64,000 bases of DNA from Synergistaceae bacterium (GCA_030523725.1 JAUNHV010000001.1:186001-250000), one strand, 5' to 3'. Counted from the first letter of the stretch, positions 1 to 9,027 are shown. Program-made: numbers and translations. Notes: a model not told the origin generated them from the letters alone.

Positions 1-1
1 A

Positions 2-1168
2 CTGAACTACAAAGGCTCAATAACTTTGGAAGAAAAGGACGGAAAACTTTGTTTAGTAAACTATGTTGATGTGGAAGATTATTTGACTGGCGTGTTAGCT
101 TGTGAAATGTCTCCTAAATGGCCATTGGAAGCTTTAAAAGCACAAGCCGTTTTGGCACGAACATATTTACAAAATCAAGGACAAAAACATGGTAAATATA
201 CAATATGCAACTCAGAGCATTGTCAAGTATACAAGGGAATTCCTAAACATTGCGACACTATAACCAAGGCTTTAGCAGAGACACAAGGTACGTTGTTATA
301 CTATAATAACGTACCGGCTCAAGTGTTTTACTTTGCAGATTCTGGAGGAGTAACGGCATCTTCAAAGGATGTTTGGGGGAGGGAGGTTATTCCATATTTG
401 ATTTCCAAACCTGACCCTGATGTCATTTCTCAAAAGTTTTTGACATGGAAATTTAGATGTAATACGGCACTTTTGCGGGAAAAATTGCTCTCAAAAGGAA
501 TTGATGTTGGAACAATTTTATCAATAACTCCGACTGTGGTGGATGAAAGTGGGCGTGTAAAACAACTAGAAGTAAGGGGAGAAAGCGGAACGAGAAATAT
601 CCCTGTTTCTCTTTTTCGCTCAATATTTGGAATAAACAAAATAAAAAGTACCCTCTTTAAGATTGAAACGCAAGGTTCAATGGATAATGATATGCAACAG
701 GCTAGTTCTCCTCTGAAAACACAACAAGAAACACAGCAAGTAGTTAATGTAAAAAAAGCTATCAAACGTACTAATCAGAAATTTAATTCCAAGGTGGATG
801 AATTGACGTGGCTTTCTGAACAAGGAGCCTACACTACACAGGAGCTTTATGCAATATTGGGCGATTTTGACAACTACGATTCATACATTAAGAATGGATA
901 TGAAATATTAAAAACTGGAAAAAAGCCACCAACAAAGGCACCAGACACCTTTGTTACAAATCCAAAAGAGTCAGAGCCAGTTCAAAGCTATACTGTAAAT
1001 GGAGCTGTAGTAGGTGAAGAATTTGTGATAACGGGTTATGGGTATGGTCATGGTGTTGGTATGCCACAAAATCAGTGTAAATATCTAGCTCAAGCAGGAT
1101 GGACGTATGACCAAATCCTTGCATATTATTTTCCAGGAACTGTATTAACTAAGGGAGATGCAAAATAA
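2..1168 (+). CDS. SpoIID/LytB-domain protein, 5' end cut by the window
   Basis: Cell-wall active protein of the SpoIID family, whose members are lytic transglycosylases or amidase activators. The reading frame is open to the left edge (LNYKGSIT precedes the first possible TTG start at 26), so the start lies outside. The first part matches the SpoIID domain: VNYVDVEDYLTGVLACEMSP, then ALKAQAVLARTYLQNQ. The conserved C-terminal motif GYGYGHGVGMPQ is near residue 345. Between them is a spacer of roughly 110 residues, rich in Q, K, T and charged residues, that does not look like the family domain. dapF starts 2 nt after the stop, suggesting an operon. Family assignment is firm; the enzymatic role and any sporulation link are not shown by the sequence. 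Confidence 0.85.
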   Translation: MNYKGSITLEEKDGKLCLVNYVDVEDYLTGVLACEMSPKWPLEALKAQAVLARTYLQNQGQKHGKYTICNSEHCQVYKGIPKHCDTITKALAETQGTLLYYNNVPAQVFYFADSGGVTASSKDVWGREVIPYLISKPDPDVISQKFLTWKFRCNTALLREKLLSKGIDVGTILSITPTVVDESGRVKQLEVRGESGTRNIPVSLFRSIFGINKIKSTLFKIETQGSMDNDMQQASSPLKTQQETQQVVNVKKAIKRTNQKFNSKVDELTWLSEQGAYTTQELYAILGDFDNYDSYIKNGYEILKTGKKPPTKAPDTFVTNPKESEPVQSYTVNGAVVGEEFVITGYGYGHGVGMPQNQCKYLAQAGWTYDQILAYYFPGTVLTKGDAK

Positions 1169-1170
1169 AT

Positions 1171-2520
1171 ATGATTCGCACAATAAAAATGGATGCTAAT
1201 GGCAATGACTTTGTTATGCTTAACAATTTTCATCTGCAGTATGATGAGAAAAAATTTTCGTCCTTTGCTAAAAAAGTTTGTCGCAGGGACAATGAGTTCG
1301 GTGGGGCAGATGGTCTTTTAATTGTAGAGCCAAGCAAAAAGTGTGATTTCAAGATGAGACTATTCAATGCAGATGGTTCAGAAGCTGAAATGTGCGGAAA
1401 CGGTTCAAGGTGTATTGCTAGTTTTGCAAGAAAAATTGGCATTGTTTCGAAGAATGATATAAATTTTGAAACGCTGGCTGGCGTAATACAAGCACATTTT
1501 AATGGAGACGAAATCGCTATAGAGCTTTCTCCCGTTTTAAAACAACAAATTGTTCTTTACGGTAAAGACAATGTTGATGGTGTCTCTTTTGATTATGCAT
1601 TTTTGAATACTGGTGTACCTCACGTCGTTGTATTTGAGGAAGTACACTCAAAAAAATTTGAAGATTATGAAGAAATAGGTAGAAAGATAAGAAATCGCTT
1701 AGACCTCTTTCCAGAAGGAGCTAATGTTAACTTTTTAGCTCCAACGATTAACAAAAACGAACTTGATGTTTATACATACGAGCGTGGTGTCGAGGCTATG
1801 ACCCTGTCATGTGGAACTGGTTCTACAGCAAGTGTCTTGTCGGCATATTTACGTGGAATGATTAAAAGCAAAGAAATAACCGTTATTAATAAAGGTGGAA
1901 TAAATAAAGTAAAAATATTGCGCGTTACAGATGAATTTATATATCCAATGCTTTGTGGCAAGGTAAATTTTGGTGAAGAAATTACGATAAAGGAGAACAT
2001 TATGCAAAAACCGTGGTGGAGAGAAACTTTAGAAACAGTTTTATGGGCAGTAGGTCTTGCCTTCGTTTTAAGAACATTTGTAATTCAAGCCTTTTGGATC
2101 CCGTCAGGTTCAATGATTCCAACCCTGTTGGAGCAAGACAGAGTTTTTGTTTTAAAATTTTTATACAAAGCTCCGTTTAATGTAGAGATAAAAAGGGGCG
2201 ATATAATTGTCTTTGCCTATCCTCTGGATACAAAAAAAGATTACATCAAAAGGGTAGTTGCATTGCCTGGAGAGAAGGTTGCCTTGAAGCAAGGAAGACT
2301 CTATATAAATAATAAAGAAATCCCAGAGCCTTATGTAGTAAACAAAGATAATTATGATTTTGAAGAAGTAACTGTTCCAGAAGATAGTTATTTTTGCTTG
2401 GGAGACAACAGACCAAACTCTCAGGATGGAAGATACTGGGGATTTGTTCCAAAGAAAAATATAAAGGGCCCCGCAAAATTTCGCTATTGGCCACTGTCAC
2501 GAATTGGTGTAGTAAAATAA
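1171..2520 (+). CDS. dapF-lepB: Diaminopimelate epimerase fused in frame to signal peptidase I
   Basis: One 449-residue open frame. Residues 1-277 are a full-length DapF, which interconverts LL- and meso-diaminopimelate for lysine and peptidoglycan. The two catalytic cysteines are visible: C75 in AEMCGNGSR and C214 in LSCGTGST. Residues 278-449 are a complete type I signal peptidase: one N-terminal membrane segment (about 287-307), the catalytic serine S314 in PSGSMIPT, the general-base lysine K360 in YIKRVVALPGE, and the C-terminal box GDNRPNSQDGRYWG. There is no stop between the two. A Shine-Dalgarno and ATG sit exactly at the junction, so free LepB can probably also be made. Topology allows a fusion, since DapF and the LepB N-terminus are both expected to be cytoplasmic. 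ylqF starts at the next base. Confidence 0.9.
   Translation: MIRTIKMDANGNDFVMLNNFHLQYDEKKFSSFAKKVCRRDNEFGGADGLLIVEPSKKCDFKMRLFNADGSEAEMCGNGSRCIASFARKIGIVSKNDINFETLAGVIQAHFNGDEIAIELSPVLKQQIVLYGKDNVDGVSFDYAFLNTGVPHVVVFEEVHSKKFEDYEEIGRKIRNRLDLFPEGANVNFLAPTINKNELDVYTYERGVEAMTLSCGTGSTASVLSAYLRGMIKSKEITVINKGGINKVKILRVTDEFIYPMLCGKVNFGEEITIKENIMQKPWWRETLETVLWAVGLAFVLRTFVIQAFWIPSGSMIPTLLEQDRVFVLKFLYKAPFNVEIKRGDIIVFAYPLDTKKDYIKRVVALPGEKVALKQGRLYINNKEIPEPYVVNKDNYDFEEVTVPEDSYFCLGDNRPNSQDGRYWGFVPKKNIKGPAKFRYWPLSRIGVVK
2002..2520 (+). CDS. lepB: Signal peptidase I, probable internal translation start inside the DapF-LepB frame
   Basis: Codon 278 of the fusion is an ATG preceded by AAAGGAG at 1989-1995 with a normal 6-nt gap. 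The product from here, 172 residues, has the length and start (MQKPWWRETLETVLWAVGLA) of an ordinary small signal peptidase I. It removes signal peptides from exported proteins at the outer face of the cytoplasmic membrane. The fusion therefore looks recent or translationally optional: loss of the dapF stop codon left the lepB initiation signals intact. Whether the cell makes the fusion, free LepB or both cannot be read from sequence. Confidence 0.7.
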   Translation: MQKPWWRETLETVLWAVGLAFVLRTFVIQAFWIPSGSMIPTLLEQDRVFVLKFLYKAPFNVEIKRGDIIVFAYPLDTKKDYIKRVVALPGEKVALKQGRLYINNKEIPEPYVVNKDNYDFEEVTVPEDSYFCLGDNRPNSQDGRYWGFVPKKNIKGPAKFRYWPLSRIGVVK

Positions 2521-3363
2521 ATGCCCCGTACTGTTTGGTATCCGGGGCACATGGCAAAGGGAAAAAGACAGCTTGAAGACTTTGCCAAAAATCTAGAAAT
2601 GCTCATTGAAGTTCGTGATGCCCGTGCTCCGCATCTTACATCGTCACCTATGATTGAAACATTTGCTAAAAAATTGCCTGTTATAACAGTGCTTTCAAAG
2701 GCGGACTTGGCAGATGCTGAATCTACAAAAATGTGGTGTAATTATATAAAGGGTACTGGACATGATGTTTGGGCACTTGATTTAAAACAAGGTGGAATTA
2801 CTCAACTTGCAAAACATTTGCAAAAAAGTATGCCAACATTTAGAGATTTACGAATTGCTGTGTTTGGAATTCCAAATGTTGGTAAGTCTATGCTAATCAA
2901 TAAATTAGTGGGACGTTATGCTGTAAATGTTGGTGGAATTCCCGGAGTTACAAAGGGTGTATCATGGGTTAAGGGCAATGGCTTTCTACTTGTTGATTCT
3001 CCTGGAATACTTGATCCTCATTCTGACGCAAGAGCCCATAGATTAATTTCTTGGTTAGGCTCTTCACGAAGTGATGTTATTGATTCCTATGAAGAACATG
3101 CTAAAGAATTGATTTCTTTCCTATGCAAAAAAAACATTTTGCATAATTTTGCCCCTTTACTTAAGGTAGAAGTAGATGGAGAACCTTATGAACTATTGGA
3201 AAAAATTGCCTCAAGATATGGCAAATTGTTACCCGGTGGTTTATATGATATAGAAGCAGCTGCAAAATTATTTTTAGAAGGTTTTGCAAATGGAAAATGG
3301 GGGAAGTTTACGCTAGAGCTTCCAAAGGATGAACCACTATGGACTATGTTATTAAAAATATAA
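2521..3363 (+). CDS. ylqF: Ribosome assembly GTPase YlqF/RbgA
   Basis: Circularly permuted GTPase needed for late 50S subunit maturation. The permuted order is visible: the G4-type motif LSKADL (about residue 59) comes before the P-loop GIPNVGKSM (about 118) and the G3 motif DSPG (about 160). The C-terminal ANTAR-like RNA-binding region follows. 280 residues is typical. The ATG follows the lepB stop directly and the 3' end overlaps rnhB by 25 nt, so these genes are translated as one unit. Order lepB-ylqF-rnhB is the usual Firmicutes arrangement. Confidence 0.93.
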   Translation: MPRTVWYPGHMAKGKRQLEDFAKNLEMLIEVRDARAPHLTSSPMIETFAKKLPVITVLSKADLADAESTKMWCNYIKGTGHDVWALDLKQGGITQLAKHLQKSMPTFRDLRIAVFGIPNVGKSMLINKLVGRYAVNVGGIPGVTKGVSWVKGNGFLLVDSPGILDPHSDARAHRLISWLGSSRSDVIDSYEEHAKELISFLCKKNILHNFAPLLKVEVDGEPYELLEKIASRYGKLLPGGLYDIEAAAKLFLEGFANGKWGKFTLELPKDEPLWTMLLKI

Positions 3364-3926
3364 GAATTGCTGGAACTGATGAAGCTGGTAGAGGACCTCT
3401 TGCAGGTCCTGTTGTTGCGTCTGCTGTGATATTAACTACTGAGCAAAGGGCACTTCTCGTTAATAACGGTTTAACTGACTCAAAAAAGTTATCTGCTAAG
3501 AAACGAGAAGTGCTTTTTGATTTAATGCAAAAGATAGGAGTGCTTTGGGCTGCACAGGCAGCTTCTGCAAAAAGAATAGACGGAACAAATATCCTGCGCG
3601 CAAGCCTTTGGTGTATGGGCATGGCTACTTTAAAGTTAAGTATAAAACCTGATTTACTTTTATTAGATGGTAATAAAACGATTAGTGGTAATTTCCCAAT
3701 AAGGCAGCATTGTGTTGTAAAGGGAGACTTGCGAGTACCAGTAATTGCTGCTGCTTCAATTATAGCTAAGGTTTTGCGTGACAGAATTATGACTATTTAT
3801 GATAAATTATATCCATTGTATCAGTTTGAAAAACATAAGGGCTATCCTACAAAATTGCATTATGAGCTTATAAAAAAATATGGAGCTAGTCCAATTCACC
3901 GTTTGAGCTATAAGGGTGTGTTATAG
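3339..3926 (+). CDS. rnhB: Ribonuclease HII
   Basis: Removes RNA from RNA-DNA hybrids and single ribonucleotides from DNA. The N-terminal active-site segment GTDEAGRGPLAGPVV carries the first acidic pair. Further acidic residues lie in LLLDGNK and KVLRDRIM. The conserved HKGYPTKLH segment is near the C-terminus. Length 195 residues is normal. The start lies inside the 3' end of ylqF in another frame, and yraN begins at the base after its stop. Confidence 0.95.
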   Translation: MDYVIKNIRIAGTDEAGRGPLAGPVVASAVILTTEQRALLVNNGLTDSKKLSAKKREVLFDLMQKIGVLWAAQAASAKRIDGTNILRASLWCMGMATLKLSIKPDLLLLDGNKTISGNFPIRQHCVVKGDLRVPVIAAASIIAKVLRDRIMTIYDKLYPLYQFEKHKGYPTKLHYELIKKYGASPIHRLSYKGVL

Positions 3927-4406
3927 ATGGCAGGTATCATTAAAGCAAGAACAAGCAAGTATATGTCAAAACGTGAGCAGTTTGATGAAAATGATGACAT
4001 ATTTGAATCTAGTAAAGTCACGACATTAAAGCGTATTTCTACTTCTAAGAAAATTAAGTCTGGTCAGCTTGGCGAACAGTATGCAGTCAATATTCTTGAG
4101 CAAAAAGGATACAGGATTTTGGCAAGAAATGAAATTGTAAGTAAAGTTGAAATAGATATAGTTGCTCAAAAAAATGATGAAATTATTTTTGTTGAAGTTA
4201 GAACACGAGAGAAGAATAAATTTGTTTCGCCAGAAGAAACCATTACTAGTAAAAAAACGTCTGCTATGCTAAAAGCTGCAAAACTTTGGAGTAACAAATA
4301 TAATTATAGTGGTTACTTTCGTTTAGATTTGATAGCAGTCACATTGTTAAATGGTGAATTTGTTGATGTGGAACATTATGAAAGTATAACGGAGCCTATA
4401 ATATGA
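3927..4406 (+). CDS. yraN: UPF0102 (YraN) endonuclease-like protein with N-terminal extension
   Basis: Member of the YraN/UPF0102 family, which has a restriction-endonuclease-like fold and sits beside rnhB in many bacteria; its cellular role is unsettled. The core runs from KSGQLGEQYAVNILEQKGYRILARN through the acidic EIDIVAQ and FVEVRTR motifs to the PEETI..KK segment. About 45 residues precede the core and are basic and unmatched to the family, giving 159 residues instead of about 120. An internal ATG at residue 13 (MSKREQF) is an alternative start, but no strong Shine-Dalgarno decides between them. The 3' end overlaps comM by 4 nt (ATGA). Confidence 0.85.
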   Translation: MAGIIKARTSKYMSKREQFDENDDIFESSKVTTLKRISTSKKIKSGQLGEQYAVNILEQKGYRILARNEIVSKVEIDIVAQKNDEIIFVEVRTREKNKFVSPEETITSKKTSAMLKAAKLWSNKYNYSGYFRLDLIAVTLLNGEFVDVEHYESITEPII

Positions 4407-5920
4407 AAAGAAATATCCTAGGAATTACATTGCGTGGTGTTAATGCGCTTGCTGTTGAGGTTGAAGTAGAAGTTGGCAGAGGTCTTTTTACAATTAATGT
4501 AGTGGGTCTCGCTGATACTGCTGTAAAAGAGGCAAGAGAACGAGTTCGAGCTGCATTAGCAAAAACAGGTATCATATTACGCGGAAGAATATCTATCAAT
4601 CTTGCACCTGCTGATATTCCCAAAGAAGGAGCACTGTTAGATTTGCCAATTGCAGTTGGTATTGCCTGTGCTATGGATGTTTTTTCTGTCACAAATGAAA
4701 CAATTTTTATTGGAGAACTCGCATTAGATGGAAGACTTCGTGGAACACGTGGTGCTGTTGCTGCTGCTATCTATGCAAAAGAACATGATCTTGAAATTTT
4801 TGTTCCACAAGATAATGCCAAGGAAGTTTCAATTATCCCTGGAGTAAAGGCAAGAGCGGCATCTACACTACAAGAAATAATAGACCATTTTAACGGTGTA
4901 TCTACATTACCATTGATACAGCCAAGTTATATAAGCGATAATTACACTGAATGTGAAGTCGATTTTGCCGACATAAAGGGTCAGACAATGGCAAAGCGTG
5001 CTTTAGAAATAGCTGCTGCAGGTCATCATAATATCTTGATGGTTGGCTCTCCTGGTTCTGGTAAAAGTATGCTTGCGAAGGCTCTGCGTGGAATATTACC
5101 TCCATTGACTAATCAGGAGTTAATGGAAGTAGTGTTGATTAAAAGCACAGTTGGTATCCCTCTTAGTTTAACTAGGGAGCGTCCATATAGGTCAGTTCAT
5201 CATACTGCAAGCTCTGTTTCTATTTGTGGGGGAAGTTCGAGCCTTCGTCCTGGTGAAATTAGCCTTGCATCTCGTGGAGTTCTGTTTTTGGACGAGTTGC
5301 CAGAATTTTCAAGAGACGTAATTGAAACCTTACGCCAACCGCTTGAAGATGGGTTTATCACTGTTAGTAGAGCAAGTGGTACGGTGCAATATCCAGCACA
5401 TGTACTAGTAGTTGCCGCGTGTAATCCATGTCCATGTGGCTTTGCAGGAGACAAGGAACACCATTGCACATGTTCTCAAAGTGCAATAGATAAATACAGA
5501 AAAAAACTTTCCGGACCAATTTTGGATAGAATAGATTTGCACCTTGCTGTGCCACGTCTCTCTCCTGAAGAATTAATGACAGTTCAGAATTCGAATGTTG
5601 AACGAAGTGCTACTGTAAGGGAGCGAGTAATTAGAGCTAGAAAAATCCAAGAAGAACGGTGGAAAAATTTTGGTTTTACAACAAATTCAGAAATTCCAGA
5701 AAGGATTTTGCAGAAAAACATAAATTTACGACCAGAAGTGAGATCTTTTATATTAGATGTTTTAAAAACAGTTAAATTATCTGGTAGAGGGCTTTCCCGT
5801 GTGCTAAAGGTTGCTAGAACAATAGCTGATCTTGAGGGCAAAAAGCAAATTGATGTTGAATCCCTTGCTGAGGCAGTTAGTTTTAGAGAAGGTCAGGGAA
5901 TGTCATGGATGCCAAATTAA
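4403..5920 (+). CDS. comM: ComM/YifB family AAA+ ATPase (Mg-chelatase-like)
   Basis: Hexameric helicase known in other bacteria to drive branch migration during integration of transforming DNA. The N-terminal ChlI-type domain holds VNALAVEVEVEVGRGL and LPADIPKEGA-like segments. The AAA+ module carries the Walker A motif GSPGSGKSM near residue 216 and Walker B LFLDELPEF near 298. A cysteine cluster CNPCPCGFAGDKEHHCTC follows near 350. Full length at 505 residues. The gene starts in the ATGA overlap with yraN. Its last codons and stop lie inside a sequence duplicated about 3.1 kb downstream at the start of dprA. Confidence 0.92.
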   Translation: MKRNILGITLRGVNALAVEVEVEVGRGLFTINVVGLADTAVKEARERVRAALAKTGIILRGRISINLAPADIPKEGALLDLPIAVGIACAMDVFSVTNETIFIGELALDGRLRGTRGAVAAAIYAKEHDLEIFVPQDNAKEVSIIPGVKARAASTLQEIIDHFNGVSTLPLIQPSYISDNYTECEVDFADIKGQTMAKRALEIAAAGHHNILMVGSPGSGKSMLAKALRGILPPLTNQELMEVVLIKSTVGIPLSLTRERPYRSVHHTASSVSICGGSSSLRPGEISLASRGVLFLDELPEFSRDVIETLRQPLEDGFITVSRASGTVQYPAHVLVVAACNPCPCGFAGDKEHHCTCSQSAIDKYRKKLSGPILDRIDLHLAVPRLSPEELMTVQNSNVERSATVRERVIRARKIQEERWKNFGFTTNSEIPERILQKNINLRPEVRSFILDVLKTVKLSGRGLSRVLKVARTIADLEGKKQIDVESLAEAVSFREGQGMSWMPN

Positions 5921-5984
5921 AGTTTTGCCTTTTGTTTAACTTACAAAAATTATGAATGGAAATACCCTTGTTAAATACTCTATC
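5876..5984 (+). repeat. Direct repeat copy A: comM end plus decayed dprA start
   Basis: This stretch matches 8998-9104. From the GGGAATG at 5896 to the ATGAATG ending at 5958, 55 of 61 aligned positions are identical by eye, with one 2-nt gap. Similarity weakens but can be followed about 25 nt further on the right, and 21 of 27 positions match on the left inside comM. The repeat brackets the sensor/transporter gene at 6049-9027. Confidence 0.85.
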
Positions 5985-5986
5985 TT
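5905..5986 (+). pseudogene. dprA: Relic of the dprA 5' end
   Basis: ATG at 5905 opens MDAKLKFCLLFNLQ, nearly the same as the intact DprA start MDTKLKFCLLLNSQ at 9027. A 2-nt insertion in the A/T run near 5945-5951 then shifts the frame to a stop. Removing it restores NMNGNTLVKYSI, which parallels NMNASHLARYSM in the intact gene. The relic overlaps the comM stop by 16 nt, which is probably the original comM-dprA junction. It is followed directly by the leader of the inserted gene. Confidence 0.8.
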
Positions 5987-6048
5987 GAGTGTGTCCATCA
6001 AGCAATAGAAAATTTCTAAACAAAAATGTTGTCAGACTGGAGAAAAAA

Positions 6049-9027
6049 ATGTTGATGAAAGACTGTCGTGTGCCTGAAAATTTCAAACATATAAATGGCA
6101 AAAATATAGTTTTTATTATTTCAATTTTATTTGCTGTATTTTTTGCAATACAAATTTTAGGAAAAACTATTTATTTGCCTTTTCCTAGAAAATTAATCCT
6201 CAACGCTCCTTCAGTAACAGTGCTGGATGAAGACAAGCCTTCGGCAATTGTTGACTGTAATGGCACACGTTTGATTGTTACAGATAAAAAATGGGAAGTT
6301 AAAAATATTATTGATTTAGATGGTGGGGATTTACTTAGCTGTATTAATGGTATCAAAAGAGATGGAACGTATTTTTATCTCTGGGGAACAAAGGAAAAGC
6401 GAAATTCTGTTCGTATCGCTTTTGACCGCATTGTTCGATATGATATAAATGGCAAAAACCCTACATTGATTTATGAAATAAAGCGAAAAAATGAACCAGT
6501 AACCTTGGCTGTTCATCCTGACATTTTGGATGTTGATATTGTTAAGGGAAAATTATATGTTACTGTAATTCATGATGGAGATAATGATAAAAACTATCTG
6601 AAAGAATATACGCAGATATTAGAAATAAATATTGATAAAGCAACAGTAATTGATCCGAAGGTTACATTGGATTTAAAAACAAAAATGCTGGTTTCAGCAG
6701 ATTATTCTCCTGAAGCAGGCATACTGTATTACAACGATTTATTAGGCTGCTTAATTAAAAAAGATAGTGACAAATCGTTATTTTTCCCTTATACCGATGT
6801 GTTAGCTTTTGTTTCTCCCTCAAGGGATAATTTTTTTTGGTTTTCAAGTAAGGATGGTAATATTTATTTTAATAATCGCCTCATATTGGCACAACGTTAT
6901 CCACTCTATTTTTCCTTTTCAGGTAAAGATTTCACATATGTTGATTTTGAAAATGGTAATTTACATTGGGAAAAGTTTAATGGAGAATTAAGCAAGACAA
7001 TAACAGAAATTCCTTATTCCACTCATTTTGCTGTAATGACATTTATCCGATTTATTAGTGCAATTTATTTGATTCTAATCATTTTATATCTGATTGTCAG
7101 AGTATTGTATGTAGCTTATGTAAAGGGACGAGTTACCTTTCTAAAAAGAATAGGAATATTTTTTTGTTTAGCTATAATTGCTTTATTTATTGCAGTTTTC
7201 TATTCTGAAAAATTTGCTGAACGTGACCTAAATGCTTTAAAAGAAAATATTAATATCTATGGAAAATTTTTTGCTGAAACAATAGAGCAGAGTCGGATTG
7301 TGGAATCCAATACATTGCGAAGCATTGATGAAAAAATAGCCTATTATAATCATCATGATAATTATTACGGAAAATTAAGAGATATCTGCGCTGAAAATAA
7401 TCATTATATTTTTGTCGTGTTGTATAAAATTACTGACGGTAAAGTATCTGCTATTTATACTTCTGAAGAGAAAAATTTGTTTTATAATAATGTTGACATA
7501 CAGTTACTCATTACAAAAGGCGATTATGGGAAGGTTAATATCTATTCAAGCTATGGGAGAAAAGTTTACTTTTGCTTATATCCGATTAAAAATGATTCTG
7601 GAGACGTTATAGGTGTTATTGAAGTAGGACAGGATTATTTGACACATCAAAATCAAGTTCGAACCGTTTGCCTTGAAATGTTTATAACTTTGCTGACTAT
7701 CTTTGTCGGTGTTGCTATTATATTTACGGAAGGTAAAGCGTTTTTGGTTGGTTTACGGAAGCGCAAGCAGGCTGTTATTGCGAGGGAAAATAACACGGAA
7801 CTAGCATTGCTTCGTCCAGCTGTTTTTCTGTTTAATTTGGTTTCATCCTTTGACGAAGTTATCCTAGTGTTAATAGCAAAAGAAATGCTGACTGCTTCTG
7901 GTGTCACGGGAAATCAAATACTGTTTTTTATGTCGATTCCTGCTTTAGTTATGGGCATTGGTAGAACTTTGGGAAGGATGATATACCCTTTCCTAGCACG
8001 AAAATTTACAGTTAGAAGGCTTGCTTTGACAGGTATTACACTGATGGTTACTGCTTATGTCGGCATTGTTTATGCTGTGCTGCAAAATTATTTTGTATTA
8101 TTCTGTGTGCTAAAATTTTTCAGCAATACATTTGACAGTGTAGTGTTCTGTATTCTGAGATCTATGCCTTATCGCGCGAAATCTGAAGATGAAATTTATG
8201 AATTTATTCAAAGCAAGGAATTGGTCAATGTTTCAAGTAGCATTTTTGGAACACTGATTGGTGGAATTGCGTCACAAACTTTTGGCAATGCCACAATGTA
8301 TACCATCAACACTGTAGCTTTTATTCCCATCATTCTGTTGTTATTTGTTATGATGCCACAAAACACCTATTATGTGCAAAAAAGCCAAAGAAAAGGCAAA
8401 CTAAATGAGGTAAGAAAGCTATTATTTAATGTTCCAATGATATCTTTCTGGCTTTTTTTAACTGTTCCGGTAATTATTGTAAGTGGATACAAAAGTTTTC
8501 TTTTTCCAATTTATACAGCTGCCTTGAGTTTACCTAAGATGTATATAACGACGTTTTCTGTATTGGCAAAAACGGTGACAATGATGTTGGCAGGGACTGT
8601 TATCAGTAAACTAAAAAATATAGATTTTTGGAAAAAATCAATCCTTTTTCTAGCGACTCTAGGCATTGCATTTCTTGGATTTGCAGTGAATACAACCATT
8701 GTATGGGCAATAATTATGCTGGTGATTACTGAATTGCTAGATAAAATTATTAATCCAGCAAAGGATATGCTATGGTCAAGAATGGCTAGAACACAACACA
8801 TAGATATTATTGAGGCATCAAATAGTGTCTCCTTAATTGAATCTTTCTTTGCGTCGTTTAAGGAAACATTCTTATCTTTCTTTTTGTTATTTGGAAATAA
8901 TCTTGCTTGCGTATTAGTTGGAGGATGTTGTATTATATGTGCGGCTATTTTTACTCTTCTGACTCGTCATACTGTTTTTGTATGTTCGGAAGATAAAATT
9001 AGCTTTGAAGAAAGTAAGGGAATGTAA
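6049..9027 (+). CDS. Sensor domain fused to an MFS-like transporter, unknown substrate
   Basis: I do not recognise a named family for the full protein. Visible layout of the 992 residues: membrane segment at about 20-38; a large extracytoplasmic region of short beta-like repeats at about 55-320, possibly a propeller; two membrane segments near 330-385; a second extracytoplasmic domain at about 386-536 resembling a Cache-type ligand sensor (it ends YPIKNDSGDVIGVIEVGQD); a membrane segment near 540-560; then a hydrophobic module of about 400 residues with the spacing of a 12-helix major facilitator. The ATG at 6049 is chosen because GGAG lies 6 nt upstream; a GTG at 5989 lies in repeat DNA. The stop overlaps dprA by one base (TAATG). 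It sits between comM and dprA, which normally adjoin, and the flanks are direct repeats, so it is an insertion. Confidence 0.7.
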   Translation: MLMKDCRVPENFKHINGKNIVFIISILFAVFFAIQILGKTIYLPFPRKLILNAPSVTVLDEDKPSAIVDCNGTRLIVTDKKWEVKNIIDLDGGDLLSCINGIKRDGTYFYLWGTKEKRNSVRIAFDRIVRYDINGKNPTLIYEIKRKNEPVTLAVHPDILDVDIVKGKLYVTVIHDGDNDKNYLKEYTQILEINIDKATVIDPKVTLDLKTKMLVSADYSPEAGILYYNDLLGCLIKKDSDKSLFFPYTDVLAFVSPSRDNFFWFSSKDGNIYFNNRLILAQRYPLYFSFSGKDFTYVDFENGNLHWEKFNGELSKTITEIPYSTHFAVMTFIRFISAIYLILIILYLIVRVLYVAYVKGRVTFLKRIGIFFCLAIIALFIAVFYSEKFAERDLNALKENINIYGKFFAETIEQSRIVESNTLRSIDEKIAYYNHHDNYYGKLRDICAENNHYIFVVLYKITDGKVSAIYTSEEKNLFYNNVDIQLLITKGDYGKVNIYSSYGRKVYFCLYPIKNDSGDVIGVIEVGQDYLTHQNQVRTVCLEMFITLLTIFVGVAIIFTEGKAFLVGLRKRKQAVIARENNTELALLRPAVFLFNLVSSFDEVILVLIAKEMLTASGVTGNQILFFMSIPALVMGIGRTLGRMIYPFLARKFTVRRLALTGITLMVTAYVGIVYAVLQNYFVLFCVLKFFSNTFDSVVFCILRSMPYRAKSEDEIYEFIQSKELVNVSSSIFGTLIGGIASQTFGNATMYTINTVAFIPIILLLFVMMPQNTYYVQKSQRKGKLNEVRKLLFNVPMISFWLFLTVPVIIVSGYKSFLFPIYTAALSLPKMYITTFSVLAKTVTMMLAGTVISKLKNIDFWKKSILFLATLGIAFLGFAVNTTIVWAIIMLVITELLDKIINPAKDMLWSRMARTQHIDIIEASNSVSLIESFFASFKETFLSFFLLFGNNLACVLVGGCCIICAAIFTLLTRHTVFVCSEDKISFEESKGM

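Noticed and set aside
5989-6048. GTG at 5989 as start of the sensor/transporter gene
   Set aside because: These 20 codons lie at the end of the dprA-derived repeat and lack a Shine-Dalgarno; ATG at 6049 has GGAG at 6 nt.
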